Positions 9,846-21,948 of a stretch of DNA of 64,000 bases are shown here, one piece after another. A program made the translations under genes and the position numbers. Below the pieces are notes generated by a model. It searched no databases, was not told the DNA's origin, and saw only the letters and a program-made list of their open reading frames with translations. The DNA comes from Gymnothorax reevesii (Eukaryota > Chordata > Actinopteri > Anguilliformes > Muraenidae). The stretch is from positions 49,268,620-49,332,619 of the forward strand of contig CM056583.1 in assembly GCA_029721435.1 (NCBI GenBank), in the 5' to 3' direction. Within the stretch, counting starts at the first letter, position 1. The number at the start of each line of letters is the position of its first letter.

Positions 9846-12770
9846 AATGTATATGAAATTAATTTAATTGATTCAATTATGTTAAATGTGTTATGAAAAT
9901 TTTACTTGACAATAAACGACTCACAGAGAAAACAGAGAAAACGCTACAAGAGAAAACTGAACAATAATGAAGAAATCCAGAGATGGAGAAAATAAAGCCT
10001 CCTTCTTTATGACATTGACTTTGATGGGGTAAGGTTCAACTTTCAGACAAGAGATAAATTAAGCTAAATGTTGGTATTTCTGAAGTATTTTGGTCATATT
10101 GGCTGCCTGATGTGGTGTATATGTGCCGGTTGAAATAAAAATGCTGTGTAACACAAACTTCTCTGAAATAAGTAGCTGTCAAGGGAAATTTGTTTTTCCA
10201 CTTAACTATTTCATATCATAAGATGGGATTGTAAAAATTCTAATCTTTACCAGTTTTGTAACCCTTTTTTACAAGCCAAGACAGAATGGAGTAGCAAAAT
10301 TTTTCTCTCAATTTTGGAAAATTTTGAACATTATTTAATGTTTAAGTAAAAACTGATTGTAAATCTTTGTAATTGAAAGTCTACTTTCCTCATTGTTCAA
10401 AGCTAAAAAACAAGAAAACAAAGTCAAAAAAGAGTATTAACAATTTTGCTAATTCCTTTAAAACCATTGATTGTATATTCAGATAAATAACGTAACAGCT
10501 CCTGAAAAGTGAGACCAAAATATCTGGAGGTCCCCGAGTGGCTAGCTGCAGTACAGGTTATAAGCCTGCCACCTCCATGTTAGTTGTATGTGTATGTGTC
10601 AAATAATTTTTTCCGAAGATGGTTTCTGTCATTTCAAGTAGCTCTTACCATGCTGGTGCATCTTCAAGTGTTCATTTTTTTCTGATAAGTTTTGTTTTAT
10701 TTAGTTATTTTCATACTATAAAAAAGTGGGGGAAAAGTTATTATTGACATCTGTGATTGACACCTACTCTTTTTTATTTTTTGAAAGATTTTTTTTTATT
10801 ATTAGATAGTTCAATAGAGAGAGACAGGAGAGTGGGTAAGTCTCTCGGCAAAGGGCCCAAGCCTGATTCAATCCTGAGCCGCTGCGGAAAGGACTCAACC
10901 AAACCAGCATACACAGAGGGGCGCCAGGACCGAATTTGAGAACCACTTCGTTAAACCAACGTCCCTCAGCACTGAAGTTAGCCATAGAGTTAACTAACTT
11001 TAGCTAACGTTCGCTAACTTAGCGATGTAAAAGACAACTTTACATTAATCTCCAGCAAAGTGAAGAGATGTCACCTTAAACATGATGTTGACTTAGCTTG
11101 GAGCAAATGTGGATATCCTTGTTGACTTTTGTTAGCTATCTTAAATTGATAGTGGGGTCTTCCACAAAGTTTTATCCAGAGGACTGGCACTTCTCTCGGT
11201 TATGATGTGGCTTTGGGAAGGGTATATAATGCACCCAATCGCCCAGCCTCTCAATATGCCTCGTATCAGAGTTACGTTTACCCCAAGCGCAGCGTTTGAC
11301 CTTTTTTTTTTTTTACTTTTGTAAAACCCCATAAAAGCGAAAGATTTGGAGTTGTGCATTTCAAAGCAAATTCAGGCTCAGAATGTCTGAGTATATGGGG
11401 AGAGAATACGCACTGTGATTTTGAAGGGCTGGCTCAGATTTTTTGAAGGTTTGTGTGAGGTATTTCCATAGTCAATGGATTAGCTGAGTAGCTAGTGGAT
11501 GGCAGTCGGCGTGAGTTTGTAGAGGTTGGCTGGACCACTGGACATTGGCACGTGAGCTAAGCAACATACTACTAAGGAAGAGGAGAGCAGCAAACATCTT
11601 ATCCTCATACAACTCTACTTGGAAAAAATGTCAACTATCTGGTTAACCCTTCAACATGCTTTCAGTCATAGTAGAATGATGTTTTCAATAAGCCTTACAT
11701 TTGGTTACATTACCTAGCAAGATAATATGAAGTATATTGAGGCTAAGAATAACGTTAGCTAGTTTGAACAATAGACGGCATTGACCGCCAACATTGAAGT
11801 AGCCAGGCAGGCTAAATAAAGCGTTTAGGGGATATGTTTGCAACAGTGGCGGCTGGTGAACTGGTGATAAGGGAAGCTCAAACCATCCCTTAAAAATAAT
11901 GATTGATCATGACCTATTTTCAATCATTCATTTAATTACCACATCAGAAATTTCGAAAACTCTCAACATTATCAGGAGTGGTCAGTTTTAATTAATAACA
12001 TATACCTCTCAACTCACACATTCAGCGTGAGCTTTAGTGGCATATTTACATTCCCCCGCTGCAGTCAGAATTTATTTAATCAACGCATATGTAAGAGATT
12101 CTCACGCAGAATTAAAGTCCTTGTGCAAGGAGGTTAATCAGTTTCAACTTTGTAATGACTCCGGACTTCTCACGCTTTTGTTTACTCAGGGGATGGAAGC
12201 AATGCATGTCTTTCATTACCGTTTAAATTGTTTAAATGAAATAAGATCATTGTAAGCAATGGAATTGCATAAAGAAGTTTCAAATGATCTTACTTCATTT
12301 AACCTATTTATGCCTGAATTTTCTTTTTTTAATTTTTTATGTTACTATACTTCAAAATACCTCTCTAATAGTCATTCAAACAGGACACTTTTTCTTAACA
12401 GTCCTCATGTGAGGACGACAATTTAAACGATAAACTTACCCTCTTACAACACGTCCACCAGCAGGGGACCAGCTGTCTAGCTACACTCCTGTCTTAGTCA
12501 GGCTAACATCAGCCACAGCCTGACATTACCAACAAATTGTATGCAGTTCATGTCTGATGTAGTCTAAATGTTTTATATTCCTTTATCAGTCAAAACTTAA
12601 TCTGCGTTAATGCTTTATTTTAATGTTTTCAGGCATATAGAATTAAATCGTGGGTTTACATCCAACCATTAGCAAAAGCCAGTTTCTTGTTTGTTTACTT
12701 TTATTTAAGGTGACTGTGAAGGTGAACAGCCCAGCAGTGCACATTTATGTTTCTCTGCACGAGTTCTTGC
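9846..12770. other. Unassigned sequence with isolated hAT-type ends
   Basis: No host gene seen. Near 10915-10955 a segment read on the minus strand gives TGGTTCTCAAATTCGGTCCT. At 11845-11865 there is CAGTGGCGGCTGGTGAACTG. Both look like single termini of hAT-type elements I have seen in fish, but I could not find their partners. A T-run lies at 11300-11315. The 72-codon frame at 12037-12255 has no recognisable domain. Confidence 0.35.
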
Positions 12771-12779
12771 AGTAACTTA

Positions 12780-13155
12780 GCAGTACAGGGCTCTTTGTCC
12801 CCAGACTTTTTGTTCCTGAGCTTTTTGTCCCTGAATTTTTCATCCCCGGACTTTTCATCCTGTAAAAATGTTCATCCCGGACTCTTCATCCCCATGGACT
12901 TTTCACTCTCACGAACTTTTCATCCCCGGACTCTTCGTCCTTGGATTGTTCATCCTCAACAATGCTTTGCCCTCTTACTGCATTATCACCCTAACCCTAA
13001 TACTAACCCTTACCCTTATACCATGATGATCTGTCCGGCATCCATTCATCCATCCGTCTGTCAACAATGGGGCCCATTTTGTTATCATTAGGGGGTGAAA
13101 AGTCCACGGGGACAAAAAGTCTAGGGATGAAAAATTCAGGGCTAAAAAAAAAAAC
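12780..13155. repeat. Degenerate 15-bp minisatellite with an inverted second block and a telomere-like core
   Basis: From about 12790 to 12960 a unit close to CTTTTCATCCCCGGA repeats with many variants. From about 13091 to 13145 the complementary form (GGGGATGAAAAxTC-like) appears. Between them, at about 12988-13018, is CCCTAACCCTAATACTAACC, similar to the vertebrate telomere repeat. Because the two blocks are inverted they could fold together. The 114-codon frame across it is a by-product of the repeat. Confidence 0.6.
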
Positions 13156-13714
13156 GAGTCCTGTAACCACAGTACTGCCTGATCATCCAGGCAATTATCC
13201 AGTCAATCAGCTGTAAACATTCTTTCTATCTTATTTTGATAATGCAGGGCATCATTCTGAATACGAACAATACTAGTGGGACACTCGTGTATTTAATATT
13301 TACGTTAGTGTAATTTGTTACCTTGCACATTGGTATGGATCTGATGGTTGTCTTGTCTACTTGCCAAGTCAAGTTCGCAAGCAATTAAGTGCCTGAGCAT
13401 GGAATCAGAGATGAGTATGAAAATAATATTGTGCAGCTTGATTCACATAGTGTATACCTTTAAATGATGAGGCCAAATTAACAGGACGGAGGATACTTTT
13501 ATACTGAAATCATACCTAAGGGTGGGGCCTGATAGTCAAACACAATATACAGTATGTTTGCATTTTGTTGGGTATTTCTTTTTTTATTCCTTTTTTATTC
13601 TGCTAAACTATGAAGTTATTTGTGCAGACATGCATGATCATACTGCAAATATAAAACATACAGCTGATAGTATTAGAATAACTTATTTTCAACCTACTCT
13701 AAGTGGAAACCAAT

Positions 13715-13716
<2 letters not shown>
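13156..13716. other. Unassigned sequence
   Basis: No recognisable feature. Confidence 0.35.

Positions 13717-13774
<58 letters not shown>
13717..13774. repeat. (TA)n microsatellite
   Basis: About 27 uninterrupted TA units preceded by GTGTG. It likely varies between individuals. Confidence 0.95.
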
Positions 13775-13778
<4 letters not shown>

Positions 13779-14192
13779 GCATTTGGAAATTGTATCGGGG
13801 ACGGTAACTGGGTTATTATACATTTAACGTAATTATTTTGCTGCCAGTGACATTATGGGCTTCTTGAGGAGCCTGATGAGTGGAAAATACATGAGAATCC
13901 CGGAAAAAGATTTTTTTAAAACTACATTTTTGGGGGAAGAATCCAAAAATCCCCATTATGCATACTCTCACCCACTATTACTAGGCATCATGTGTAAATG
14001 TGGCAATCTGTGTTAATACCTGGTCAAGCTAGGTAATATTAATTCTAAGCAGCTTCAGGTTAGCCAGATAGCAAGCATGTACAGGCTGCACAGGCACTGG
14101 CTCTCAGCCCCTGCAAGCCAACACAGTGAGCCGCTCTGAAGGGAACTCAAAGTCATTGTTCATCTCCTCATGCAAAACTGCAAATAAACATA
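13775..14192. other. Unassigned sequence
   Basis: Nothing recognised. Confidence 0.35.
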
Positions 14193-14420
14193 CAGTGGGC
14201 TCAAAAATTACTGACACCTCTGACTGGCAATGCACAAATAATACAAAATATTGTTCATTGTTATTGTTTAATAAGACAAATGGAATAAACCAACATATGT
14301 GAAATACCTTATTAATGTTTTGATAGAAACAAGCAAAATTATCACAGTCATTTAATACTAAATAAATTGCAACAAAATCCAGCTTTCATAAATATTGGCA
14401 CCCTCATTTATTACTTAGAG

Positions 14421-14624
14421 CAAGGCTCCCCAATCTTTCCCAGAAAGGGCCAGTGTGGGTGCAGGCTTTCATTGCAACCAAGCAATTACACACCTGATAG
14501 TAATAATCATCCCCTGGACTCTTTGGCAATAAGCTTGATTAGTAGCATCAGGTGTGTAGCTGATTGGTTGCAATAAAAGCCTGCACCCACTCTGGCCCTT
14601 TCTGGGAAAGATTGGGGACCCCTG
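14421..14624. mobile_element. hAT-type MITE, 204 bp, with perfect 8-bp target duplication
   Basis: Flanked by ACTTAGAG on both sides (14413-14420 and 14625-14632). Ends are CAAGGCTCCCCAATCTTTCC and, from the other strand, CAGGGGTCCCCAATCTTTCC. The inverted repeats extend about 60 bp and include GTGGGTGCAGGCTTTCATTG. No coding capacity. It belongs to the same family as the copy at 19991-20195. It landed directly next to the Tc1 transposase C-terminal codons, so it is younger than that fossil. Confidence 0.88.
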
Positions 14625-14625
14625 A

Positions 14626-14814
14626 CTTAGAGCAACCACCTCTGGCAAGGATTACAGCATGGAGTCTTTTCCTGTCATTTTTGACAAGGTTAAGGCACAC
14701 ATTTGGGGGTATTTTGGACCATTCCTCTAAGCAGATCCTTTCAAGATCCTTCTTATTCATGGGTTTGCGTTTATCAACTGCTCTTTTCAACTCACACACT
14801 TGCTTTGTTTTCTT
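14626..14814 (-). pseudogene. C-terminal fragment of a Tc1-like transposase
   Basis: Minus-strand translation gives MKKTKQVCELKRAVDKRK, then KKDLERICLEEWSKIPPNVC and LVKNDRKRLHAVILARGGCS. These match the end of Tc1 transposases (LxxLCxEEWxKIP ... RRRLxAVLxAKGG). The catalytic core and DNA-binding domain are absent. The upstream codons of this frame come from transposon leader sequence. Confidence 0.7.
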
Positions 14815-14965
14815 CATAGTGTTGAGTGGCAGAGGGATATTGCACGTGTGTAACCTCATTTTTATACCCGGGTGAAACAGGAAGTGATGCAGTGGCTCAA
14901 TACAGTTCCTAAACACTTAGATAAAACTTAAATAATTGGAATTTAAAGAAGCTGTATCACAATTA

Positions 14966-16724
14966 TTATGCATGCTCAGAACTTACATACTAAGAAAGTG
15001 AATCTGCTTGACTGCAAGTCATAATCTGATTCCATTTTTCCCAATTTGTCTTTGTTTTGCATTGTATTTATATATTTAAGTTACTCTAGCATCATGATTT
15101 TTATATTAAAAAGCTTTCTTTGGAAATTTGAGGATTCAAAGCACTATTTTAAGCTCATTTTAAGCCAAGGGATATGAAGAATGTAAGCGGGTTTCTATCG
15201 CTAGTAATCATAGAAGAAGAAAAATACCTTCTAGATTTTGATTGAACCTGCAATTGAGTGGATTTACTACATACAAAGTTGTGAACATGCTCAGTACACA
15301 ACTTGGTTTTTACAAACCTGGCTTTTCTTAAAAGCTAACATTCAGCATGGCATTCAGATTTCGCATTTCGCATGGCATTCAGATGTACATGCGTGCTTTT
15401 GACTACTGATGGTTATTTTTGGCAGCACAAGTAGGACATTTGAAAGGGTAACTAGTTCAACCCAGCCAGTGATGGCGAGGAGCAACAGGCAGAATCTGGA
15501 CTGAGCAACAACCCTGAGTCAACACTTTGGCCTGGGGTCTGGCTGTCTGGAGTAAGGCTGGCTTTCAATGAGCCATTGTCCATCTGTACATGTAAACAAA
15601 CAAACAAACTGTATGTCCAAGTGTAATATCAATCGGGTATTGCACCGTGCATGTGTGTTTTAACAGGTGGTGATTTTTTATTTTTTTTTAAACACTGCAG
15701 ACGGCATAGTATTCTAGGACAACCATGTTAACAAGGTTGCATGATCCTTCACATTCACTGGTTCTACTAGGCAAGCTCAGACTTATCACAGAGATTTGTT
15801 TACATTATTTAAAGCAAACAGCATTTACATTTATTCCAACTGTGATGCAATTTTCGGGCCCGGGCTTTGCCCTCAAGTGCACTGGATTTGAAATAAAACA
15901 ATGTGTGAGATTACAGTGCATATTTTAAGGGTTGAATGAGGCGCACGGTACATAAATGGGACTGAAATTACTGCATGGATCACCGAACAAGGAGTGAGGA
16001 CCTTAAATTTAAAGTATATGGTGCACTTTGACTTTTATTTATTATTTTATTTATTTCCTTGTGCAACATAGCAGATGATTACTATTAGGAACCCAGTTCA
16101 CATGCTCTGGTTCCAGAAAAAAAAAAAAAAAAACAATAGTTAAAAGGGGCACCCTTCCAAGGATTGGCTTCCCACAGTAATACATAGAACTGGGAAGCAG
16201 AATGTCTCTATTTCTTTTCCAAGTTGATGGTTTGACCCCAAACCATATATTTAGGATATGCAAGAGGAAAGAAGGGGAGCTATAATGAATCATTTCCTAT
16301 TATATTTGATTTGGGGTTGAATATTCTTCCAGGTCATAAATATTTTGACGCAATAAATTGTAATTAACAAATTCTACTGAAGTCACATGCTTGTACAAAA
16401 AACATCAATGTATGATGTTATGCAATGAGTGCAGCCTCAGGGATAAATCTATGTCATTGGTCTTATTTTACCATTAGGAGAAATAACATAAGTTTTACCA
16501 CAATGAAATCCAGCATTTATATTAAAAGAGGATCAAATCTTAAAAAAAGAAATACAGCAGCCAGCAAATTTGTGTGTATTTTTTTTTGAAGGGTTCAGGA
16601 AGTCTTTTTCACAGTAATTAGTACCAGCAATTACGTAGGTCACTGACAAGTCTTTTTTCTGTGCTGCATCAACAACACAAGCAGTAACTAAAATCTGTCA
16701 CGACATCACATGGTTTTGCTCATT
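14966..16724. other. Unassigned sequence
   Basis: No gene or complete element recognised. Contains short T and A runs (about 15670-15690 and 16118-16134). Confidence 0.35.
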
Positions 16725-16812
16725 GGAGAATGAGAGAGAGGGCAGAGAAGGAGGGAGAGACAGAGAGAGAGGGTGAGAGAGTGCAAAAGAGTGAAAGAAC
16801 ATGAGAGAGGGT
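16725..16812. repeat. GA-rich simple sequence
   Basis: Imperfect GAGA tract with interruptions; purine-rich on the plus strand. Confidence 0.85.
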
Positions 16813-19800
16813 TTGTCTTAAAGTGAAATGCTTATTTGGCCAATCTGTTCCTCTGTAAGTCCCTTTTAAATATTCTAGCAAACTACAACAGGATATTAGA
16901 ATGATATACAGTTATCGAATGTTACTTTAAAACTGCAGCGCCATATTGATGACTAACCAGCCAGCCAACAGGACAAGTAAACCTTTGTGTGGACAATAAA
17001 TGCATAACAGAAAGCATTTTCCTTAACACGTCAAAATCATGAGAAATGAGAAATGAATGGACTATAAAATGTCACAGATCTCCACACTCTGAAGTCCTGA
17101 CCATGAGACAGCAGCCTAAGGAGAAAACCTCCTCAAAGATATATATAGCTTTGATACTGTAAAAAAACAGCTGAAATTCTCACATATTTTAGTTTAATAT
17201 CATGAATGCTGTGTGAAAGTACTGAGAAATTCTTTATCTTGTGCAGAGGACCAAATATAATGTAATGGCAGTCCCTTTTAACCAATAGAGAAGACTACAA
17301 AGTACAAAAAATCACACTTTAATGTCTTCCAATAATCCTTGAGAAGACACTGTAGGCTTCTAATGAAAGCTTAAAGCAACTGTTCCCATTAACACATAAT
17401 TTAACTGCATAGACTGGCTGAAGCATGGATGCCTTCCTCTCAATTTTTTTAGTTTTATTTTTTTCTTTAAAGTCAAATAAAAAAAAGTCTGTCCATACCG
17501 TTTTTTTGCCCCTTCAATGGAAACGTCCTTTGGCAGGGCTGATTATCAGGACTCAGGATAGTTGTGGAACATCCAGCTTCAGCAATAGACACACCCCTGG
17601 CTACAGGCAAACCCAACGAGGTCATGCCGCTCCTGGTGCTTTTCTTCCTTCTTGCATGTCAGTGGGCGGAGCCAGGAAAGGGGAGTGCAAGACAGCCTAT
17701 TGCACTGATCACATCAGACATTTCCCTTTACAGTAGAAAATGCTGTGTGCACTGCACCCTGCATTCCACTTCACCCTAGTTCAGGGTTTGAATGGTATTA
17801 CATTGTACTTAGCTAAGTTTTATTTTAAACAAGCAGAAATAAATTAAACAATGGAAAGTAATCCCTTTCAGTCACTGCATATGCCATATAGGAATAGTTA
17901 TCACAGATCCTTCCCGTGGCTGTTATTTGAAACACATGTCCAATCTGTGCTCTGTAATGAAACCCCAAGAATTGCTGGTCTGACCCTTGCATGTGAATGG
18001 CCCGTAACTGTGCATGTGTGCGTGCAGCTAATCTGAAAGTGAATGTTACTGTGGGTGCACTGGAATCTTGACTTAAAAGAATTTTACCCAACACACTTGG
18101 GTAAAATTAACTTATATTAATGGTAAGTGATTGTCCAAACTAATGTCTTGAAGATTTTTTAAGATCTGCTAGTTATTTCTTGTCCGGAAATTAGGAAAAA
18201 AAGAAGCTTGTAGTGAATGTAATCTCGAGCAAACTATAGTCAAGGCCAATATGTCATTTGAAACAGCCGTCTGAGGATATTTGGAGGGCATGAGTGAAGG
18301 ACGTTTTTTGCGGAGGGCATGAATATGGCTTTCCAGGACTCATTTCAAACTAAAATTACATAGTGCTGTTTGTTTTGAAGACGTCAAATCTGGTTGTATA
18401 GTCTTATTTTCCAGATGCCAGAGAGTCTTCTGGAGACGGCTAACTGAGGGAACAGGAGACGACAAAGGCTCAAGCCTGTAAATTAAGCATTATCTTCCCC
18501 TCAGCTGCTCTGCAATAACACAGCGCTCCAAACTCAGCCTGTCTGTTTTGTGGCCTCGCTGATGCATGAGACAAGACACCAATTAGTGCAACTCAGCTGA
18601 GAGCACAGGCCCCATTTCCTCTGTAAATCAAGGCTCTGTCCATAAGGCCTTGTGCCAGGCCTAGCTATATTACACAACCAAACTTTCTTATCCAGCTGAT
18701 CAACCATTTCACTAGATCAAGCCACTAACCATCAATGTTGTTCAGCATGTGTGTTTATTTTTAAAGTTTCAATGCTACTTCATATGCTAATTCTCTTACG
18801 TTTAGTAAGAGATAAATCCAAATCCAATAAATAGTAACAACAAACCAATACACCTTTAATGAAGAAAAAACTTCTATATATAATACTGTTCACTAAGAAA
18901 AGCAAATGATGCAAGTAGTTTTCTCAAAATTTAAACACAAATGTGCTGGTACTGGCTTTCACTTCAAAAAAATCAAGCTGAACATGCATTTTCTGGTTGA
19001 AATGAGCAAAATGTCTTCTTTTGGAAATACTAACTTGTTCATGATTAATTGTCCATCTACACGTCACTCAGTTCATGACTACATGACCCACAGTTTAAAA
19101 GATTGTAGACACTTCCTCAGCTGCGCACTCACAGGCCCAGTTGACTTTGAAATTGTTGCGTTTGCATTGAAGTTGGTCCAGTGTGTTAAGCAGTAGAAGT
19201 ATTCACTGCGCTTATTGCTAAAATTTATTTCTATTTACTCGTTATACTTGTTTTTCCATTGCTTGTCTTTTTTTTAGATATTGTCTGAGATTTATTGTCA
19301 GAATCATACATTAGTAGCTTTAGGCCCCGTTAGCGTTTAGCATTGCTTGATTAATGTTATACTTGCCCATAAAATTTTCTGTAGATCGTATCTTACCATT
19401 CCTTTAGGTTTTTCTAATTTATTCTTCAAAGTGATGCCAGGTATTTTTAAATTTGTAATGAGAAATGCACTTTTTTAGGTTGCAACAGCAACGCCAGTAC
19501 CAATGCCTGCCTCGTGGAGCCTCAGAGAGCTTGGGAATGGATTGGCCTACCCAGCTGGCTTTCATTTTCATACCGAGTCCTTGACCATTTACCGTCAGTT
19601 GGAGATGGGATTTCTTGAATAATTCTGGATTGAACCCTGCCAGCTACTGGCCATCTCTTAACCTTGTAAGTAACTTCAATACATACTGCACACCAATTAG
19701 CTATCCCTCTACACCAAGTTAGCTGTAATGCGAGTAAGATGCACAAGAACAATGGTTAACCTTACTGTAAAACTGCGAATGAGTCAAGTTAGAGCAATAA

Positions 19801-19982
19801 CATTATTTTACAACCCTCCACCTGACTGATTGAGGTGATCCGTGACCATACTTTTTGTAATCATATTAGCTAATGTCTGCTGAAAAAGTAGCTTTGGGTG
19901 TGGTAGGAATACTTTGAAAGCTATTTTATTGATCTATTTTCACGAGCCAGAGCCACACAAGCTTAATCAATCAATGTGTTCA
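16813..19982. other. Unassigned, partly unique-looking sequence
   Basis: No coding exon or transposon end was recognised. The stretch at about 18420-18665 has balanced composition and clustered short motifs (GTAAATTAAGC, CAGCTGCTCTGC, CAATTAGTGCAACT) rather than repeat structure. It might be a conserved regulatory sequence, but that cannot be judged without alignment. The frames at 17425-17779 and 18906-19196 show no domains. Confidence 0.3.
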
Positions 19983-19990
19983 GCTTAGAT

Positions 19991-20195
19991 CAGGGGTACT
20001 CACTCTTTTCCAGAATGCACCAGCGTGGGTGCAGGCTTTCATTCTAACTATGCATTTTCACACATGATTCTGCAAATCAAGGGTCAATGGCAAAAGCTTT
20101 AAGGGTTGATCAGTAGAATCAGGTCTGAGAAAGACTGGTTAGAATGAAAGCCTGCACCCACGACAGCTCATTCTGGAAAAGAGTGAGTATTGCTG
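19991..20195. mobile_element. hAT-type MITE, 205 bp, second copy of the 14.4-kb family
   Basis: Begins CAGGGGTACTCACTCTTTTC and ends, on the other strand, CAGCAATACTCACTCTTTTC. It contains GTGGGTGCAGGCTTTCATTC on one arm and its complement on the other. The flanking 8-mers are GCTTAGAT (19983-19990) and GTTTAGAT (20196-20203), one mismatch. Length and internal arms match the copy at 14421-14624. Confidence 0.85.
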
Positions 20196-20203
20196 GTTTA
20201 GAT

Positions 20204-20774
20204 CAAGAAAATGGATACGCTCATTTTCTCCAGCAAACGCCAATTTAATGGCAGTAGTGATGTTACATTGTTTAGTGTCTTTACTTGTTGCGTGTGACAT
20301 ATAAAATAGTGAACGGACACGCTCACAAGCACTAATTCCCCTCTCCGTCCTTGTGGCCACCTGACATCCCTACTTTCACGCTCATTTAAAAAAAAATATC
20401 ATAGTAGGGGACGTGAGGCCCAACCCCAGTGAGATGTTACGGTTTAACGATTGAAATTGTGCCTCATACTTTTTGCAGTTTGATTAAAACCAGCCTGAAC
20501 CTGAAGGCTGTCTCCCCTCTGATAGCAGCCCATATCTCTGAAATGCTGCACGGTAGTAGCACTCAGCCAAATATTCTGGTGCCTTCAATGAGAACATCAT
20601 GGCAGGTACCAGGTCCAGCAAACTACACTAAACGAAAACAGAGTTTCTCCATCTATTCAACTCCAATTCTGGTCAAGACATTAAATGCTTTGTTTTCATG
20701 TTGGCAGATTCTGGCAGGACAACCTGGGGCAGAACCTTGCTAGACCTTTCCGACTATCAAAGATAGCTGTGTTC
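20204..20774. other. Unassigned sequence
   Basis: Nothing firmly recognised. A 104-codon plus-strand frame (20429-20743) has no recognisable domain and is not called as a gene. Confidence 0.35.
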
Positions 20775-20933
20775 TTCCTGCTGGATGGCTCACTCGGTTA
20801 AAGCATTGCATTGCAAAGTAGACAACTATCACAACGCGGGTTCAAGCCCGATCGTACTAACCGGCGATGGTCAGCAGTTTTTTCAGCGTAGCGCGCTACA
20901 GGGATGCACACTGGGAAAGGTCTGCCAGGCAGG
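20775..20933 (+). repeat. tRNA-derived SINE head (polymerase III boxes A and B)
   Basis: TGGCTCACTCGG at 20786-20797 fits box A, and GGTTCAAGCCC at 20839-20849 fits box B (consensus GGTTCRANNCC), about 41 bp apart as in tRNA-like SINEs. The sequence does not fold as a full tRNA and no CCA-type acceptor pairing is evident, so this is a SINE rather than a tRNA gene. The tail runs into the hAT-like element starting at 20942. Confidence 0.55.
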
Positions 20934-20941
20934 GTAATATA

Positions 20942-21940
20942 AAAATATGCACCGAATTCTGTTTTCGGCCGAAACACTTTTAACACCGAAACAATACGAC
21001 CGAAACAGAATGTTGTGATGACACAAGCAAAAACCGTGGCCAGCATGCGCCTGTCTCTTTTAAATCAGTGGACGCGCACCACAGCCTCCACGTTATGGCT
21101 ATAAAGTCCGCGAGTACCGAATTGCAATCTCTGTTTGACGCTGTCCTGATTCGCCGCTGGTGTTGTGTCCGATTCGGTTGCACATTAAATACGTACCGCA
21201 TAAAAACGCAAAGCAATGATATCCGTAAAAGGCATAGAGTATTCATAGAAAATGGCAATATATTCTCAAGGCATTTGTGTACCATCAGTATTCCATTATG
21301 TAACTACAACCCCTGAAAAAATTTGGAATCACCACACGGATGTTAATTTACCTTTTTGCCTTCATAACAAAGGTGCAAGTAACACATATGATAAAACAAT
21401 TAATTTTAATAGCTTGACATGCAGGCGTCGTTTAACATTTCACTTTGAAAGTGAAGGCAAACGCGCAAATCACGGGAGATGGCAGAGTATTACAATTTAT
21501 CGCTTTACGATACGTCATCTCATCTGTGATACCTTCCCTGAGAAAGGTGGGCTGCTGTTGTCGTCACGTGACATATTTTACAATTTTTCAGCAGCCAGTA
21601 ATAAGTCATTCAGTTATGCCTGTTGGTTATTCATGAGTGGGGCCAAGTTAAACATTTTATTTATTATTTTATTTAATTTTCTATTGTGCTTTGTTGGAAT
21701 GTCAGTGCTAAATACATATTTTCATAATTTTGTAATTGATTTATTCTTTGAAGCGTGAATATTACTTTATGCTATTGCAATGCCTTGACTTTAGTAAGGT
21801 AAGTTCACAGTCATAGCCATAAATGCAATGGTACTAAAAATTGCATAATAATTTCTTTCAGTGTTTCGGTTTACGGCCGAGCTTTTCTCATTTTCGGTTT
21901 TCGATATTGGCAAAAAAAATTTTATTTTGGTGCATCCCTA
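20942..21940. mobile_element. Non-autonomous hAT-like element, about 1.0 kb
   Basis: Left AAAATATGCACCGAATTCTG and right (other strand) TAGGGATGCACCAAAATAAA form imperfect inverted ends. Both are followed by a CGGCCGAAA / CCGAAAATGAG-like second motif. The flanks GTAATATA (20934-20941) and GTAATACA (21941-21948) agree at 7 of 8 positions. Ends of the form GGGATGCACCGAAA are common in vertebrate hAT elements. No transposase is encoded. A separate terminus-like sequence, ACAACCCCTGAAAAAATTTG at about 21305, suggests a further nested Tc1/mariner fragment. Confidence 0.6.
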
Positions 21941-21948
21941 GTAATACA

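Larger units (their letters stand above)
14193..14965 (-). mobile_element. Internally deleted Tc1-like transposon fossil (host of a nested hAT MITE)
   Basis: The left end is TA then CAGTGGGCTCAAAAATTACTG at 14193. A second, inner copy of the end motif (CATAAATATTGGCACCC) lies near 14387-14403, as in IR/DR-type Tc1 elements. The minus strand encodes a transposase C-terminus. To the right of it is a TTTTTATACCCGGGTGAAACAGGAAGTGATG block typical of the 5' untranslated part of such elements. The outer right end has decayed, so 14965 is approximate. Most of the transposase is missing. Confidence 0.6.

Noticed and set aside
12988..13018. Interstitial telomere array
   Set aside because: Only a few imperfect CCCTAA-like units; too short to be called a telomere remnant on its own.
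13522..13827. 101-codon frame containing alternating I and Y
   Set aside because: The middle is the (TA)n microsatellite translated; not a gene.
20786..20849. Possible tRNA gene (boxes A and B)
   Set aside because: The surrounding bases do not form acceptor or anticodon stems; a tRNA-derived SINE explains the boxes better.
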